Positions 7,772 to 16,926 of a DNA stretch of 64,000 nt are shown one piece after another. The position numbers were made by a program, and so were the translations under genes. Within the stretch, counting starts at the first letter, position 1. Each line of letters begins with the position of its first letter. The DNA is from Amycolatopsis iheyensis (lineage in GTDB: Bacteria; Actinomycetota; Actinomycetes; Mycobacteriales; Pseudonocardiaceae), in assembly GCF_024703995.1 (NCBI RefSeq), contig NZ_JAMXQV010000014.1:124001-188000 (forward strand). The letters are read 5' to 3'. Below the pieces are notes generated by a model, which saw nothing but the letters and a program-made list of their open reading frames with translations, was not told where the DNA came from and searched no databases.

Positions 7772-10134
7772 GACGTCACCCCCAGCCGGCGGGCGGCGGC
7801 GCGGACCGGCCGGAGCGCGCGGCGGGCGCCGGCGACCAGCGGATGCCGCTGCGGCGCCGGCTGCGGCCGGCCGGCGAGCCACGTCTGGTGGGCTTCGGTC
7901 AGCCGCTCCCGCATCCACGCCGCGGCGGTGTCGGTCGAGCGCGTGCGCAGGATGTGCGCGCGGGCGGCCTGCCCGCGCCGGCGAGCCTCGTCCCGGTCGT
8001 CGGCGACGGCCCGCATGGCCGCGGCCGCGGCGTCGAGATCGGGGTCGGCCCAGCGGCCTTCGGGCTGGTACGGCGGCCAGTCCGGGCCGACGTCGGTCAT
8101 CGTGTACGGCACCGGCCAGCCGTGCTCGGACCCGAAGAACTCCGCCGTGCCCGAATAGTCGGTGGCGATCACCGGTATCCCCCTGACCATCGCCTCCGCG
8201 ACCGTGAGTCCGAATCCCTCGCTGCGGTGCAGCGACACGTAGGCGTCGGTCCCGGCATACAGGGCGCCGAGTTCGGTCACCGTAAGATAACGCTCCCGCA
8301 GCTCGATCCGCGGGTCGCCCCCGACGGCGCGGCGCAGGCGCTCGACCGCGGGCGTGTTCAGGTGCCCGTTGGTGGCCTTGAGCACCAGCCGGACGTCTTC
8401 GCGGCCGGGGAACGCGCGGTGGAACGCCTCGACGACCCCCCACGGGTTCTTCCGGCCGCCGGTCGAGTTGAAGTCGAAGATGAAGAGGAACTGCGTGACC
8501 GGACCCGGATCGCGGGTGGGCTCGCCGGGGTCGGGCACGCCCACCGGAATGGTCCGGACCGGCACCGGCGAGTGCGCCGCGATCGCCCGGGTCGCGAAGT
8601 CGCTGGGCGTCCAGATCTCGTCGACCAGCGTGAAGCCGTCGTGCATCTTCGCCGGGAAGTCCTCGAGCTCCCACGCCCACAGCCCGATCCGGTAGCGGCC
8701 CGCGCCGGTGTCCGGGTGGGTGTCGAGGATCAGCCGCGTGAAGTCCGAGTTGACGGTCAGCAGGCTGACGCCGAACCGGGGCGCGCCGACGTCGTCGGGC
8801 GCGGCGAGCCCGGTGCGGACCGAGCCGGACAGCGAGTGCTCCTCGACGACCGACACCATCGGCACGCCGGCCGCGGCGATGGCCCGCTGGGTCACCCGCG
8901 CCATCTCGCCGATGCCGAGCTCGGCGGTCAGGTAGCCGGCGACGTTGACACCGAAGTCGGGCACCGGCGGGACCGGCGCCGGCGGCTCGGCCGGCACGGC
9001 CCACTCGGGCACGATGCCTTCCTCGGCGCCGTGGGTCGCGCACCACTGCCGGAAGTTCGCCCGGTCCGCGCCACGCGGGTGCGGGAACACCGCCTGCAGG
9101 TCGACGCGGGCCAGCCAGACAGCCGCGGCCAGCCGGGTCAGCCCGGTGGCGGCGTCGAGCGGCGACGCGGGTTCGGCCAGCCACTGCCGGAACGCGCGCC
9201 CGCCGTCTTCGCCGAACGGGTGCGGTGGCAGCTTCTCGGCGACCCGGCCGAGCGGGTCCGGCGTGTGGCGCAGGTGTTCCGCGCGGCTCCAGGTGTCGTG
9301 GTAGAGCTGCCGCATCTGGGTCGTGATCGGGGTGCCGTCGGCGAACGCCTGGTACCGCGCTTCGGTGTCCTCGGTGGACTTGACGCGCTCGCCGTAGCTC
9401 TCGCAGAGTGCGCGCAACGCCGGGTTCGCCGACAGCCGGACCCGCGGCCGGTGCCCGCAGTCGGTGGTCAGCAGCCACGGCGTTTCCGGGTCGTAGCCCC
9501 GGAAGACGAGGAACTTCGGCGGACCGGAACGCTCGTGCAGGTTCCAGTAGCCGACGGCCAGCCCGGGATCACGCACGACGAGCGGGTCGAACACCCCGGC
9601 CGCGAGGTCCGGCCACCGCCAGGTCGGCTCGGTCCGGTGCGGCGAGCGCAGGCGGGCCTGCCCGGCCCAGTGGTCGAGGAACGGCCGGGCGCCCTGACCC
9701 GCGGCGAGGAACCCGTCGAAGACGCCGGGCACCTGCGCCGGCTCCAGGCCGTCGTCCGGCAACGGCTCGAGCAGCGCCGCCGCGACGACCAGCCCGCGCT
9801 CGGCCGCGAGCACGCTGACGTCCTCGAACGGCGCGTGCACCTCGGCTTCGGGGTCGAGCAGGACGACGACGTCGTATTCGTCGAGGAGGGTGCGCACGAG
9901 CAGCGGCCGCAGGACGTCGGCGAGGTCCGCCCCGGCGTGGCAGGTGACCAGCCGGTGGTACTCGTCCGGGTCGAGGCCGAGCCGGGCGGGCACCGCGTCG
10001 CCGTCGGCGGCGAGCACGGTGAACCCGTGGCCGGGGTGGTGCGCGCGGTAGGACGCGGCGAGCACGTCGGCGACGGCCCGCCGGTCCCCGGTGACGACGG
10101 TGCAGCCGGTGATCCGGGGACCGCTTCCCGGCAT
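7768..10134 (-). CDS. Two-domain glycosyltransferase (GT-A-like plus GT4)
   Basis: A 788-residue protein. The N-terminal part (about 1-270) reads like a GT-A sugar-nucleotide transferase (ITGCTVVTGD, then VVVLLDPEAEVHAPF, with an acidic D-x-E in place of DxD). The C-terminal part (about 420-740) is GT-B/GT4: NVAGYLTAELGIGEMAR, GLWAWELEDFP, GGRKNPWGVVEAFHRAF, SEGFGLTVAEAMVRGIPVIA. The ATG at 10134 is chosen because it starts the Rossmann-like fold and lies 1 nt after the upstream gene; the longer upstream frame is low-complexity shadow. Its second half resembles unit 2 of the other tandem transferase, so the two probably share ancestry. Confidence 0.87.
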   Translation of the reverse strand: MPGSGPRITGCTVVTGDRRAVADVLAASYRAHHPGHGFTVLAADGDAVPARLGLDPDEYHRLVTCHAGADLADVLRPLLVRTLLDEYDVVVLLDPEAEVHAPFEDVSVLAAERGLVVAAALLEPLPDDGLEPAQVPGVFDGFLAAGQGARPFLDHWAGQARLRSPHRTEPTWRWPDLAAGVFDPLVVRDPGLAVGYWNLHERSGPPKFLVFRGYDPETPWLLTTDCGHRPRVRLSANPALRALCESYGERVKSTEDTEARYQAFADGTPITTQMRQLYHDTWSRAEHLRHTPDPLGRVAEKLPPHPFGEDGGRAFRQWLAEPASPLDAATGLTRLAAAVWLARVDLQAVFPHPRGADRANFRQWCATHGAEEGIVPEWAVPAEPPAPVPPVPDFGVNVAGYLTAELGIGEMARVTQRAIAAAGVPMVSVVEEHSLSGSVRTGLAAPDDVGAPRFGVSLLTVNSDFTRLILDTHPDTGAGRYRIGLWAWELEDFPAKMHDGFTLVDEIWTPSDFATRAIAAHSPVPVRTIPVGVPDPGEPTRDPGPVTQFLFIFDFNSTGGRKNPWGVVEAFHRAFPGREDVRLVLKATNGHLNTPAVERLRRAVGGDPRIELRERYLTVTELGALYAGTDAYVSLHRSEGFGLTVAEAMVRGIPVIATDYSGTAEFFGSEHGWPVPYTMTDVGPDWPPYQPEGRWADPDLDAAAAAMRAVADDRDEARRRGQAARAHILRTRSTDTAAAWMRERLTEAHQTWLAGRPQPAPQRHPLVAGARRALRPVRAAARRLGVTS

Positions 10135-10135
10135 G

Positions 10136-11353
10136 TCAGCTGCTGGCGGGCAGCTCGGCCAGCTGCTTCGCGAGGATTTCGTCGAACACCTTCGAAACGG
10201 TGGCCATGTCGGGCCCGTCGACGTGCACGCGCACGACCGTCTGCTTGTGGACGTAGTGCGCGCGGACGATGGCGACACCGTCCTTGTCCAGCTGCATGAC
10301 CTCGACGCCCTGCGGCGTGGTGCCGGTGTACTTGACGAGCTTGAACTTGACCTGCTGGTCGGTCAGCCCCTCGACGGCGTTCGACGCGGCGGACGCGTCG
10401 GAGGCCAGCACGGTCAGCACGACGGCGGTCGCGCCGGACGGCAGCTTGGACACCGACTGGCGGGCCTTCGTCGGGTTCGCGTCGGCGAGCGCGGTGAACT
10501 CGCCTTCGGTGAGGGCCTTGGCCGCCTTGAGGTCGTCGAAGGACGCGAAGTCGTTGGTGGCCAGGACGTTCCCCGGCAGCTTCGCGATCTCGAGGTCGTC
10601 CTTCGGCTTCTGCGTCGGCTTCGGCGCCGCGCTCGAAGACTGCGCGACCGGCGGGTTTTCGCCACCCGAGTTGCCGGAGAAGAGGAAGTACCCGCCGACG
10701 CCGAGGCCGGCCAGCACGACGACGGCGAGCACGATCGCGATGACCTTCTTGCCGCCCTTGGCCGGGGCCGCCTCGAACGACGGCTCCGGGCCCTGCGCGA
10801 CCCAGTTGGTGTCGGCCGGGAACTCGGAGCCGCCCCACGGGGTGCTGGTGTCCTGGCTCGGCACGTTCCACGGCATCTGCTGCTGCTGGCCGCCCTGCGG
10901 CGGGTGGTACTGCGGGGTCTGCTGGGCGGGGAACCCACCGGAGCCCTGGCCCTGCGGCCGGTAGCCGCCGGCGACCGACTGCGGCGGCACCCCCGGCACG
11001 ACCTGCGTGCGGTCGGCGTCGCCGGCCTGCGCGCCCGGGGCCCAGCCCTGCGGCGGGCCCTGGCTGACGGCCTGGGTGCGCTCGCCGTCGCCGAAGTTCG
11101 AGTTCACGATCTGGGTCTGGTCGGCCGCGGTGGCGCCACCGGGCTGCGCCGGTGTCGGCCCGCTCTGCGGCGCGTTGACCGGGGCGATGATCTGGGTGCT
11201 CTCCGCCTGACCACCCTGAGCCGGTGCGGCCTGGGGATCGGCGTTGACGGCCGCGGACAGGACACTGTCCCGGCGCAGCCGGTAGTCGTCGGCCGAAATC
11301 TGGCCAGCGGCCAGCTCTTCGTCCAACCGGCGCAGTTCCTCCTGCCAGGACAA
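10136..11353 (-). CDS. Membrane protein with SHOCT-like N-terminus, paralog 1
   Basis: A 405-residue protein of unknown function. Order: a short helical motif SWQEELRRLDEELAAGQIS (1-20), a long Gln/Pro/Gly-rich cytosolic linker containing four TQI/TQV-type segments (TQIIAPV, TQIVNSN, TQAVSQG, TQVVPGV), one TM helix (about 207-229, KKVIAIVLAVVVLAGLG), then an outer domain of about 175 residues. The start is TTG at 11353, supported by exact alignment with the ATG-started paralog next door. The repeated Thr segments would suit phosphorylation or FHA binding, but that is a guess. It ends 1 nt before the glycosyltransferase start and probably shares its transcript. Confidence 0.8.
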   Translation of the reverse strand: MSWQEELRRLDEELAAGQISADDYRLRRDSVLSAAVNADPQAAPAQGGQAESTQIIAPVNAPQSGPTPAQPGGATAADQTQIVNSNFGDGERTQAVSQGPPQGWAPGAQAGDADRTQVVPGVPPQSVAGGYRPQGQGSGGFPAQQTPQYHPPQGGQQQQMPWNVPSQDTSTPWGGSEFPADTNWVAQGPEPSFEAAPAKGGKKVIAIVLAVVVLAGLGVGGYFLFSGNSGGENPPVAQSSSAAPKPTQKPKDDLEIAKLPGNVLATNDFASFDDLKAAKALTEGEFTALADANPTKARQSVSKLPSGATAVVLTVLASDASAASNAVEGLTDQQVKFKLVKYTGTTPQGVEVMQLDKDGVAIVRAHYVHKQTVVRVHVDGPDMATVSKVFDEILAKQLAELPASS

Positions 11354-11462
11354 ACCCGGCCCCCTATCTCGTCAGCGGTTGCCAGCTGAGCCAGCTCACG
11401 CATCATTGTGCACTCAGCCCTGCTCACCGGGGCCCGGAGGGTCGTTTCGTGACCCTCGGCCC

Positions 11463-12599
11463 TCAGCCCGCCGGCAGGACGCTTTCGAACTGCTTCAACA
11501 TCCCGTCCAGCTGGCCGCTCATCCCGGACTGACCCCGGTAGGGCAGCCCGACGCCGATGACGACGGCGTTGCTGCCCGAGCCGTACCAGCTGGTGTTGAG
11601 GAACTGGTTCTCGAACTTCCCGGAGATGGTCCGGACATCGGCGCCGACCGGGCGCATCCCGGACGAAAGCGCCTGCTGGTAGAGCGTCTCGACGACGGTC
11701 TGCGCGTTCTGGGCGCTGCCGGTCGGGATGACCAGGGTGAGGTAGTTGACCTCGCCGTCGGAGCTGCCGCGGAACAGCATCTCCTTGGCGCCGTTGGAGG
11801 TGAACAGCTCCGCCGTCGGCGCCGGGATCAGCTTGAGCTCCTGCGCCTTCGCGATCGTCAACGTCGAGTTGTTCGGGTTCTGCTCGCCGGGCAGCTTCGG
11901 CAGCCGGTCCTCCAGCGGATCGGGCTTGATCCCGGACGCCGACGACGTCCCGGGCGCCGGGGCGTTCGCCGAGGGCGTGTCGTCACCCGAGCCGAGCCAC
12001 GCGGTCACGCCGACGACCAGCGCCAGCACGACCAGCACGCCGAGGCCGAGGAACAGCCAGGTCGGCCGCCGGCCGTCGCCGGAACGGTGCTTGCCCGGCA
12101 CCTCTTCGGGCTCGTCGGGCCGGTGGTGCACCGGGCGGCCGAGCGGCGGGAAGCGGCTGATCGGGTCCGGCGCCGGCCCTTCCACCTTCATGTAGCGGGT
12201 CGGGTTGATGTCGGCCGGGCTCGGCGCCGTCGTGAGGTGGTCGGGGACCGGCGGGACCACGTTGCTGTGCTGGGAGAGCGTTTTCTGCGCCGCCGAATTG
12301 GTGCGCTGCCACGGCGGGGGCGGCTGCGGCCGCTTGTGCCAGCCCGCCGGCGACTCGATGCGCTGGGGCGGCGCGGTCCGCGGGTCGACCGGCGGCTGCT
12401 GGTGTGGTTGCGGCCCGGCGGGGTTCGCGCTGTGCCACGCGGTCGCGGGCCGCCGCAGTGGTGAGGGGACCGGTGAGGGCACCGTCGAACCCGACGCCTG
12501 CGCGAGCAGCTCGTCGCGTTGTTTCCGGTGCGCGGCCGGCTCGATCCGGCCGGCCGCCAGGTCCGCGTCGAGTCGGCGCAGATCTTCCTGCCAGCTCAT
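11463..12599 (-). CDS. Membrane protein with SHOCT-like N-terminus, paralog 2
   Basis: A 378-residue paralog of the preceding gene, sharing the start MSWQEDLRRLDADLAAGRIE, a Pro-rich cytosolic linker (PHQQPPVDPRTAPPQRIESP), one TM helix (about 185-205, WLFLGLGVLVVLALVVG) and a Ser/Pro stalk leading to an outer domain of about 160 residues. The ATG at 12599 is preferred over upstream in-frame starts because it matches the paralog exactly. The pair sits at the head of the reverse-strand glycan genes, with about 110 bp between the two. A role in organising surface polysaccharide synthesis is inferred from position only. Confidence 0.8.
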   Translation of the reverse strand: MSWQEDLRRLDADLAAGRIEPAAHRKQRDELLAQASGSTVPSPVPSPLRRPATAWHSANPAGPQPHQQPPVDPRTAPPQRIESPAGWHKRPQPPPPWQRTNSAAQKTLSQHSNVVPPVPDHLTTAPSPADINPTRYMKVEGPAPDPISRFPPLGRPVHHRPDEPEEVPGKHRSGDGRRPTWLFLGLGVLVVLALVVGVTAWLGSGDDTPSANAPAPGTSSASGIKPDPLEDRLPKLPGEQNPNNSTLTIAKAQELKLIPAPTAELFTSNGAKEMLFRGSSDGEVNYLTLVIPTGSAQNAQTVVETLYQQALSSGMRPVGADVRTISGKFENQFLNTSWYGSGSNAVVIGVGLPYRGQSGMSGQLDGMLKQFESVLPAG

Positions 12600-12810
12600 C
12601 CTTCGACCCCCATCCACCGTTCGGGGCATCAGTCTGGCACGTGCGGCCGACCTGCGAGGTTGCGGTTTGAGGTTGATCGGCAACGTAGCGCAAGTGGCGG
12701 GAAATCGGGAGTCCTCGCCGCGCCCGCTTCCCGGACCGGCCTCCGGTACAGTCCGGCTGCCCAGGTCACGGCGGTCGGGGAGCCGGCTGGGCGTTCAGAG
12801 GGGAGCCCAC

Positions 12811-14583
12811 GTGACCACCGAAGCACCACCCAGGCCGCCGCGCGCGCTCGGCCGCCTGCGCCCGACCAGCCGCGCCCGCGAAGGCCTGTTCTCGCTGATC
12901 GTCGGCGGCGTCCTGGCGGCGCTGTTCAACTACCCCGTGCTGCTGCACCCGAAGTCGGCCGTCACCGCCGACCTCGGCGACCCGCTGCTGCAGGCGTGGC
13001 AGCTGGCCTGGCAGCACAACTTCGCCACCGACGGCGGGCCACTGTGGACGGGCAACACGCTCTTCCCGGCGATCGACAGCTTCGCCTTCTCCGACTCGCT
13101 GCTCGGCTACCTGCCGCTGACGCTCTTCGGCAACGGCCAGTACGCGGCGATCTTCCGCTACAACATCGTCTTCCTGATCGCCTTCGCGATGGCGTACGCG
13201 GGCGCGTACCTGCTGGTGCGCCAGCTGGGCGGGAACTGGCAGGCCGCGGCGCTCGCCGGCGTCGCGTTCGCATGGGCGCCCTGGCGGCTGACCCACATCA
13301 GCCACCTCAACATCCTTTCCTCGGGCGGGATCGCCCTCGCGCTCTTCGCGCTGGCCCGCGGGCACGGCTACTCCCTGCGGCACGGCCGCCGTCCCGAGCT
13401 GGCCCGCCCGTGGTGGGCGTTCGTCGGCTGGGTGGTCGCGGCCTGGCAGGTGACGCTCGGGTTCGCCGTCGGCCTCCCGTTCGTCTACCTGCTGGGCGTC
13501 GTCGGGCTCGTGATCCTCGTGGTGGCGCTGCGGAACTGGCGGACCTTCGGCACCCGGCTGGCGGTCCTGAACGGCGCGGGTGTCGTGGTGTTCCTGGTCG
13601 TCACGTACCTGATGACCATCCCGTTCCGGCAGGTCGTCGCCGACTACGGGTTCAACCGGCCCTGGGAAGAGGTGAAGGTCTTCTCGCCACCGGCGGACGG
13701 GCTGTTCACCACGCTCAGCTCGACCTGGCTCTGGCAGGGCACCCCGCTGGACCCGAACACCGGCATCCTGGTCGACTCGAACTGGCTCATGCAGCCCGGC
13801 GCGTCCGAGAAGGTCCTGTTCCCCGGGCTGGCGCTGCTGGTCGTCGCGCTGGTGGGGCTGTTCTACAGCGCGTGGTCGGTGCGGGTGCGGGTGTCCTTCG
13901 GCGTCGCGTCCGTAGTGGTGTTCGTCTTCGCGATGGGCTCGCAGTTCTTCGGCGGCGACTACACCTATTACATCCTGTGGAAGTACCTCCCGGGCTGGGA
14001 CGCGCTGCGCACGCCCGGCCGCCTGATGCTCTGGGTGATCCTGCTGCTGATCCTGCTCGCGGCGGGCGCGCTGACCCGCGCCGGCGAGTGGCTGCGCGAC
14101 CGCGACACGACCTACGACCGCGGCCGGTTCCTTCAGCTGCTGCTCGTCGTGCCCGCGCTGTTCGCGCTGGTCGAGGGCATTCCGGACGTGCCGCACCCGT
14201 CACCGCCGGGCATCCCGCCGGACCTGGCCGCGACCTTCCGCGACGACCCGCGCCCGGCGGCGATCCTGCCGATGGTCCAGGAGCCCGACCGGCCGTTCAG
14301 CGAGTTCGTCTACCAGTTCTGGTCCGTCGAGGGCTTCCCGAAGCTCGCCAACGGCCACAACGGGCTGCTGCCGCCGGAGTACCTCGAGATCAACGCGGCG
14401 TTCAAGACGTTCCCGGACGTCCACAGCGTCGACGTCATGCGCAAGTACGGCATCCCGCGCGTGCTGGTGCTGAAGGTCGGCGCGGCCGGGACGCCGTACG
14501 AGCAAGCGCTCACCAAGCCGCTGGACGGCCTGCCGCTGACCCGGACCGAGTCCACCGACCTGGTCACCTTCACCCTGCGCTAG
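12811..14583 (+). CDS. Polytopic GT-C-like membrane protein
   Basis: A 590-residue protein with about 11 hydrophobic segments between residues 25 and 460 and a soluble C-terminal domain of about 120 residues. Early in the first outer loop it has an acidic pair (TADLGDPLLQAWQLAW), the placement of the catalytic Asp in GT-C lipid-linked sugar transferases; GWDALRTPGRLMLWV before the last helices is also typical of this group. The GTG at 12811 follows a good ribosome binding site (GAGGGGAG). It is divergent from the two paralogs and probably adds or polymerises a sugar on the outer membrane face using a polyprenyl-phosphate donor. Confidence 0.75.
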   Translation: MTTEAPPRPPRALGRLRPTSRAREGLFSLIVGGVLAALFNYPVLLHPKSAVTADLGDPLLQAWQLAWQHNFATDGGPLWTGNTLFPAIDSFAFSDSLLGYLPLTLFGNGQYAAIFRYNIVFLIAFAMAYAGAYLLVRQLGGNWQAAALAGVAFAWAPWRLTHISHLNILSSGGIALALFALARGHGYSLRHGRRPELARPWWAFVGWVVAAWQVTLGFAVGLPFVYLLGVVGLVILVVALRNWRTFGTRLAVLNGAGVVVFLVVTYLMTIPFRQVVADYGFNRPWEEVKVFSPPADGLFTTLSSTWLWQGTPLDPNTGILVDSNWLMQPGASEKVLFPGLALLVVALVGLFYSAWSVRVRVSFGVASVVVFVFAMGSQFFGGDYTYYILWKYLPGWDALRTPGRLMLWVILLLILLAAGALTRAGEWLRDRDTTYDRGRFLQLLLVVPALFALVEGIPDVPHPSPPGIPPDLAATFRDDPRPAAILPMVQEPDRPFSEFVYQFWSVEGFPKLANGHNGLLPPEYLEINAAFKTFPDVHSVDVMRKYGIPRVLVLKVGAAGTPYEQALTKPLDGLPLTRTESTDLVTFTLR

Positions 14584-14690
14584 TCACCTCTTCGGCCCCG
14601 GAAACTGTCGTACATATGTTCTAAAATGGGCGGTGTCCAGGGGAGATGCCGCCCGCACCCGCGGGTGGCGTGATGGAGGAAGGCAGGGCC

Positions 14691-15296
14691 ATGGCCTACA
14701 TCACCCTGCCCACGTTCGTGGGCTACAGCGCGAGTTCCGGTCCGTCGCGGTCGTCGTTCGTCCGGCGGCAGCGCCGGCTGTACGAGGACCCGGCGCGGGC
14801 CGCGTTCAACTACTACCGGCGGGCGGCCAACGCCGTGCGCTCCGGCCGGGCGGCGAACCAGGACGAGGTCGCGCTGCGCGCCCTCGTCAACGCGGCCGAC
14901 GACCGGACGAAACCGCACTACGCGGCAATCGCCGAGGGCTGGCTGCGCTACCTCGGCCGCAAGTCGCCGCGGCTGGTCGAGGTCGGCCGCGGCCGCTGCC
15001 GGATCGGTGAGCTCGAGATCGGCGTCAGCCCGCAGCTCGGCCTGCGCAAGAGCGATGGCCGCCGCTACGCGACCTGGCTCTACTTCAAGGAGGAGCCGCT
15101 CACGAAGGACTCCGCGCAGCTCGCGCTGTGGGTGCTGGAGCAGGCGATGCCGGACGTCCTGCCGGGCGGCCACGCGCTGGTGATCGACGTCCGGCGCAGC
15201 AAGGAGTTCCGGCTGTCCGACCGCGACCGTGAGCGGCTGCGCCCCTGGGCCCGCAGCGAGGCGTCGGCGTTCCTGACCCTCTGGGACGCCGCCTGA
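14691..15296 (+). CDS. Conserved hypothetical protein, 201 residues
   Basis: A soluble, basic protein with no signal or TM segment. The N-terminal half is Arg-rich and helical (RRQRRLYEDPARAAFNYYRRA); the C-terminal half is a mixed fold (LVEVGRGRCRIGELEIGVSPQ, GHALVIDVRRSKEFRLSDRD). The ATG at 14691 is chosen because GGAGGAAGG lies about 8 nt upstream; an earlier in-frame ATG at 14673 is the alternative. A TAAAAT hexamer at 14622-14627 could be a -10 element. I recognise no family. A strong stem-loop follows, so it is probably monocistronic. Confidence 0.7.
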   Translation: MAYITLPTFVGYSASSGPSRSSFVRRQRRLYEDPARAAFNYYRRAANAVRSGRAANQDEVALRALVNAADDRTKPHYAAIAEGWLRYLGRKSPRLVEVGRGRCRIGELEIGVSPQLGLRKSDGRRYATWLYFKEEPLTKDSAQLALWVLEQAMPDVLPGGHALVIDVRRSKEFRLSDRDRERLRPWARSEASAFLTLWDAA

Positions 15297-15299
15297 CCC

Positions 15300-15331
15300 G
15301 GGGAGGCGCCGGACCCGTCCGGCGCCTCCCC
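15300..15331 (+). terminator. Stem-loop terminator
   Basis: A perfect 14-bp stem (GGGGAGGCGCCGGA pairing with TCCGGCGCCTCCCC) with a 4-nt loop begins 4 nt after the hypothetical gene stop and ends before the kinase gene. There is no U-tract, which is common for actinobacterial terminators. Confidence 0.75.
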
Positions 15332-15366
15332 GTTAGCATCGCCCCCGAGCGTTCAGGGGGGCGACG

Positions 15367-16926
15367 ATGAGACTGGTCGCGGGGCGGTACGCGATCTCGG
15401 CCGAGCTGGGCCGGGGCGGCATGGGCGTCGTCTGGCGCGCCGAAGACCGGGTGCTCGGGCGGCCGGTCGCGCTGAAGGAGCTGGCCACCCCGCCGGGCAC
15501 CAACCTCGAGCGCGTCATGCGCGAGGCGCGCACCGCGGGCCGGCTCAACGACCCCGGCGTCGTCACGGTGTACGACGTCGTCAGCGAGCACGGCGCCACC
15601 TTCATCGTCATGGAGCTGGTGGTCGCGCCCACGCTCGCCGACATCGTCGGCCGCGAGGGGCCGCTGGCGAACGACCGCGTGGCCGCGCTCGGCCTGCAGG
15701 TCCTCAGCGCGCTCGAAAGCGCGCACGCGGCCGGCATCGTGCACCGGGACGTCAAGCCCAGCAACATCATGGTGCTGCCCGGCGACCGCGTGAAGCTCGC
15801 CGACTTCGGCATCGCGCGGGCGATGGACGACCCTTCCTTGACCCAGACCGGCGGCGTCATGGGGTCGCCCGGCTACATGGCGCCGGAGCTGTTCGCCGGG
15901 GCCGGCCCGTCGCCCGCGACGGACCTCTGGGCCCTCGGCGCGACGCTGTTCCACGCCGCCGAAGGCCGCGCGCCGTTCCAGCGCACCACCACGGCCGCCA
16001 CGCTGCACGCGATCATGTACGACCAGCCGGTGTTCGAGAACTGCCGCGGCCCGCTCGCCGACGCCGTGCGCGGGCTGCTCACGCAGTCCACTTCGGACCG
16101 GCTCGGCGCGACCGGCCTGCGCGGGCTGCTGCAGGCCGCGCGCAGCGCGATCACCGACTCGCCGACCCAGGCCGTCGACCCGGCTTCGCTGCCGACGATC
16201 GTCTTCGAACCCGTGACGGCGAAGGTGGCCGCGCCGGCACCGACCACAGTGGACTGGGACCGGCCGCGCAAGAGGCGGCTTCCGTTGGTGCTGACCGGCG
16301 TCGCGGTGGCGGTGGTCGCCGCGCTGGGCGCGATCTTCCTGCTGAAGCCGGACACCACGACGCCGGTGACCGCGGGCGCCCCGGGTCCGGCGGGCACGAC
16401 GACGACGTCGACCTCCGCGACGCCGACGCACCCGAAGTCCAACCCCAAGAAGTCTTCGGCGCCGCCGACCACGAGCGCGTCGGCGTTGCCGGGCGCGAGT
16501 TCCGCCGCCGTCCCGCCGCCGTCGAGCGCCGGCGACAAGCCGCACCCCGCCGAGGTGCCGCTGATCCGCTACCACCACCCCGAAGGCGGGCACTTCAGCG
16601 CCACGAAGAAGGTCGGGCCGCCGGCCGGGTTCACGAAGGAAGGCGTCTTCGGCTCGCTCGTCGCGACGGCCGAGCCGGGCACGCGGAAACTGTTCGCCTG
16701 CAAGGTGAAGGACCAGAAGGACTGGTTCACCTCGACCGACCAGAGCGGCAAGTGCGAAGGCCAGCAATCGCTCGGCCTGCTCGGCCACATCTACGCGAAC
16801 CCGCCGTCGTGGGCGGGGGCGCGGGCGCTCTACCGCTGCAACGCGGGCGCCAGCCACTTCGACTCGCTCGACGCGGGCTGCGAAGGCAAGACGAAGGAGT
16901 TCCTGATGGGCTACGTCGTCGTCTGA
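15367..16926 (+). CDS. Ser/Thr protein kinase, PknB-like, with outer sensor repeat
   Basis: A 519-residue receptor-type kinase. The kinase domain (about 1-265) is complete: GRGGMGVVWRAED loop, VALKEL lysine, HRDVKPSNIMV catalytic loop, DFGIAR, and GYMAPE. A TM helix lies near 305-325 (PLVLTGVAVAVVAALGAIFLL), followed by a Thr/Ser/Pro linker and an outer domain (about 400-519) with aromatic motifs (IRYHHPEGGHFSA, ALYRCNAGASHFDSL) like the DUF5648 repeat found in secreted proteins. PASTA repeats are absent, so the ligand is probably not muropeptide. It ends with a 16-nt tail-to-tail overlap with the hydrolase gene. Confidence 0.93.
   Translation: MRLVAGRYAISAELGRGGMGVVWRAEDRVLGRPVALKELATPPGTNLERVMREARTAGRLNDPGVVTVYDVVSEHGATFIVMELVVAPTLADIVGREGPLANDRVAALGLQVLSALESAHAAGIVHRDVKPSNIMVLPGDRVKLADFGIARAMDDPSLTQTGGVMGSPGYMAPELFAGAGPSPATDLWALGATLFHAAEGRAPFQRTTTAATLHAIMYDQPVFENCRGPLADAVRGLLTQSTSDRLGATGLRGLLQAARSAITDSPTQAVDPASLPTIVFEPVTAKVAAPAPTTVDWDRPRKRRLPLVLTGVAVAVVAALGAIFLLKPDTTTPVTAGAPGPAGTTTTSTSATPTHPKSNPKKSSAPPTTSASALPGASSAAVPPPSSAGDKPHPAEVPLIRYHHPEGGHFSATKKVGPPAGFTKEGVFGSLVATAEPGTRKLFACKVKDQKDWFTSTDQSGKCEGQQSLGLLGHIYANPPSWAGARALYRCNAGASHFDSLDAGCEGKTKEFLMGYVVV

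Noticed and set aside
6494..9478. Very long reverse-strand open frame running through the SGNH gene and the adjacent glycosyltransferase
   Set aside because: Only its last 425 codons are protein-like; the upstream part is an out-of-frame reading of the glycosyltransferase, rich in Arg/Ala/Gly as expected for shadow frames in GC-rich DNA.
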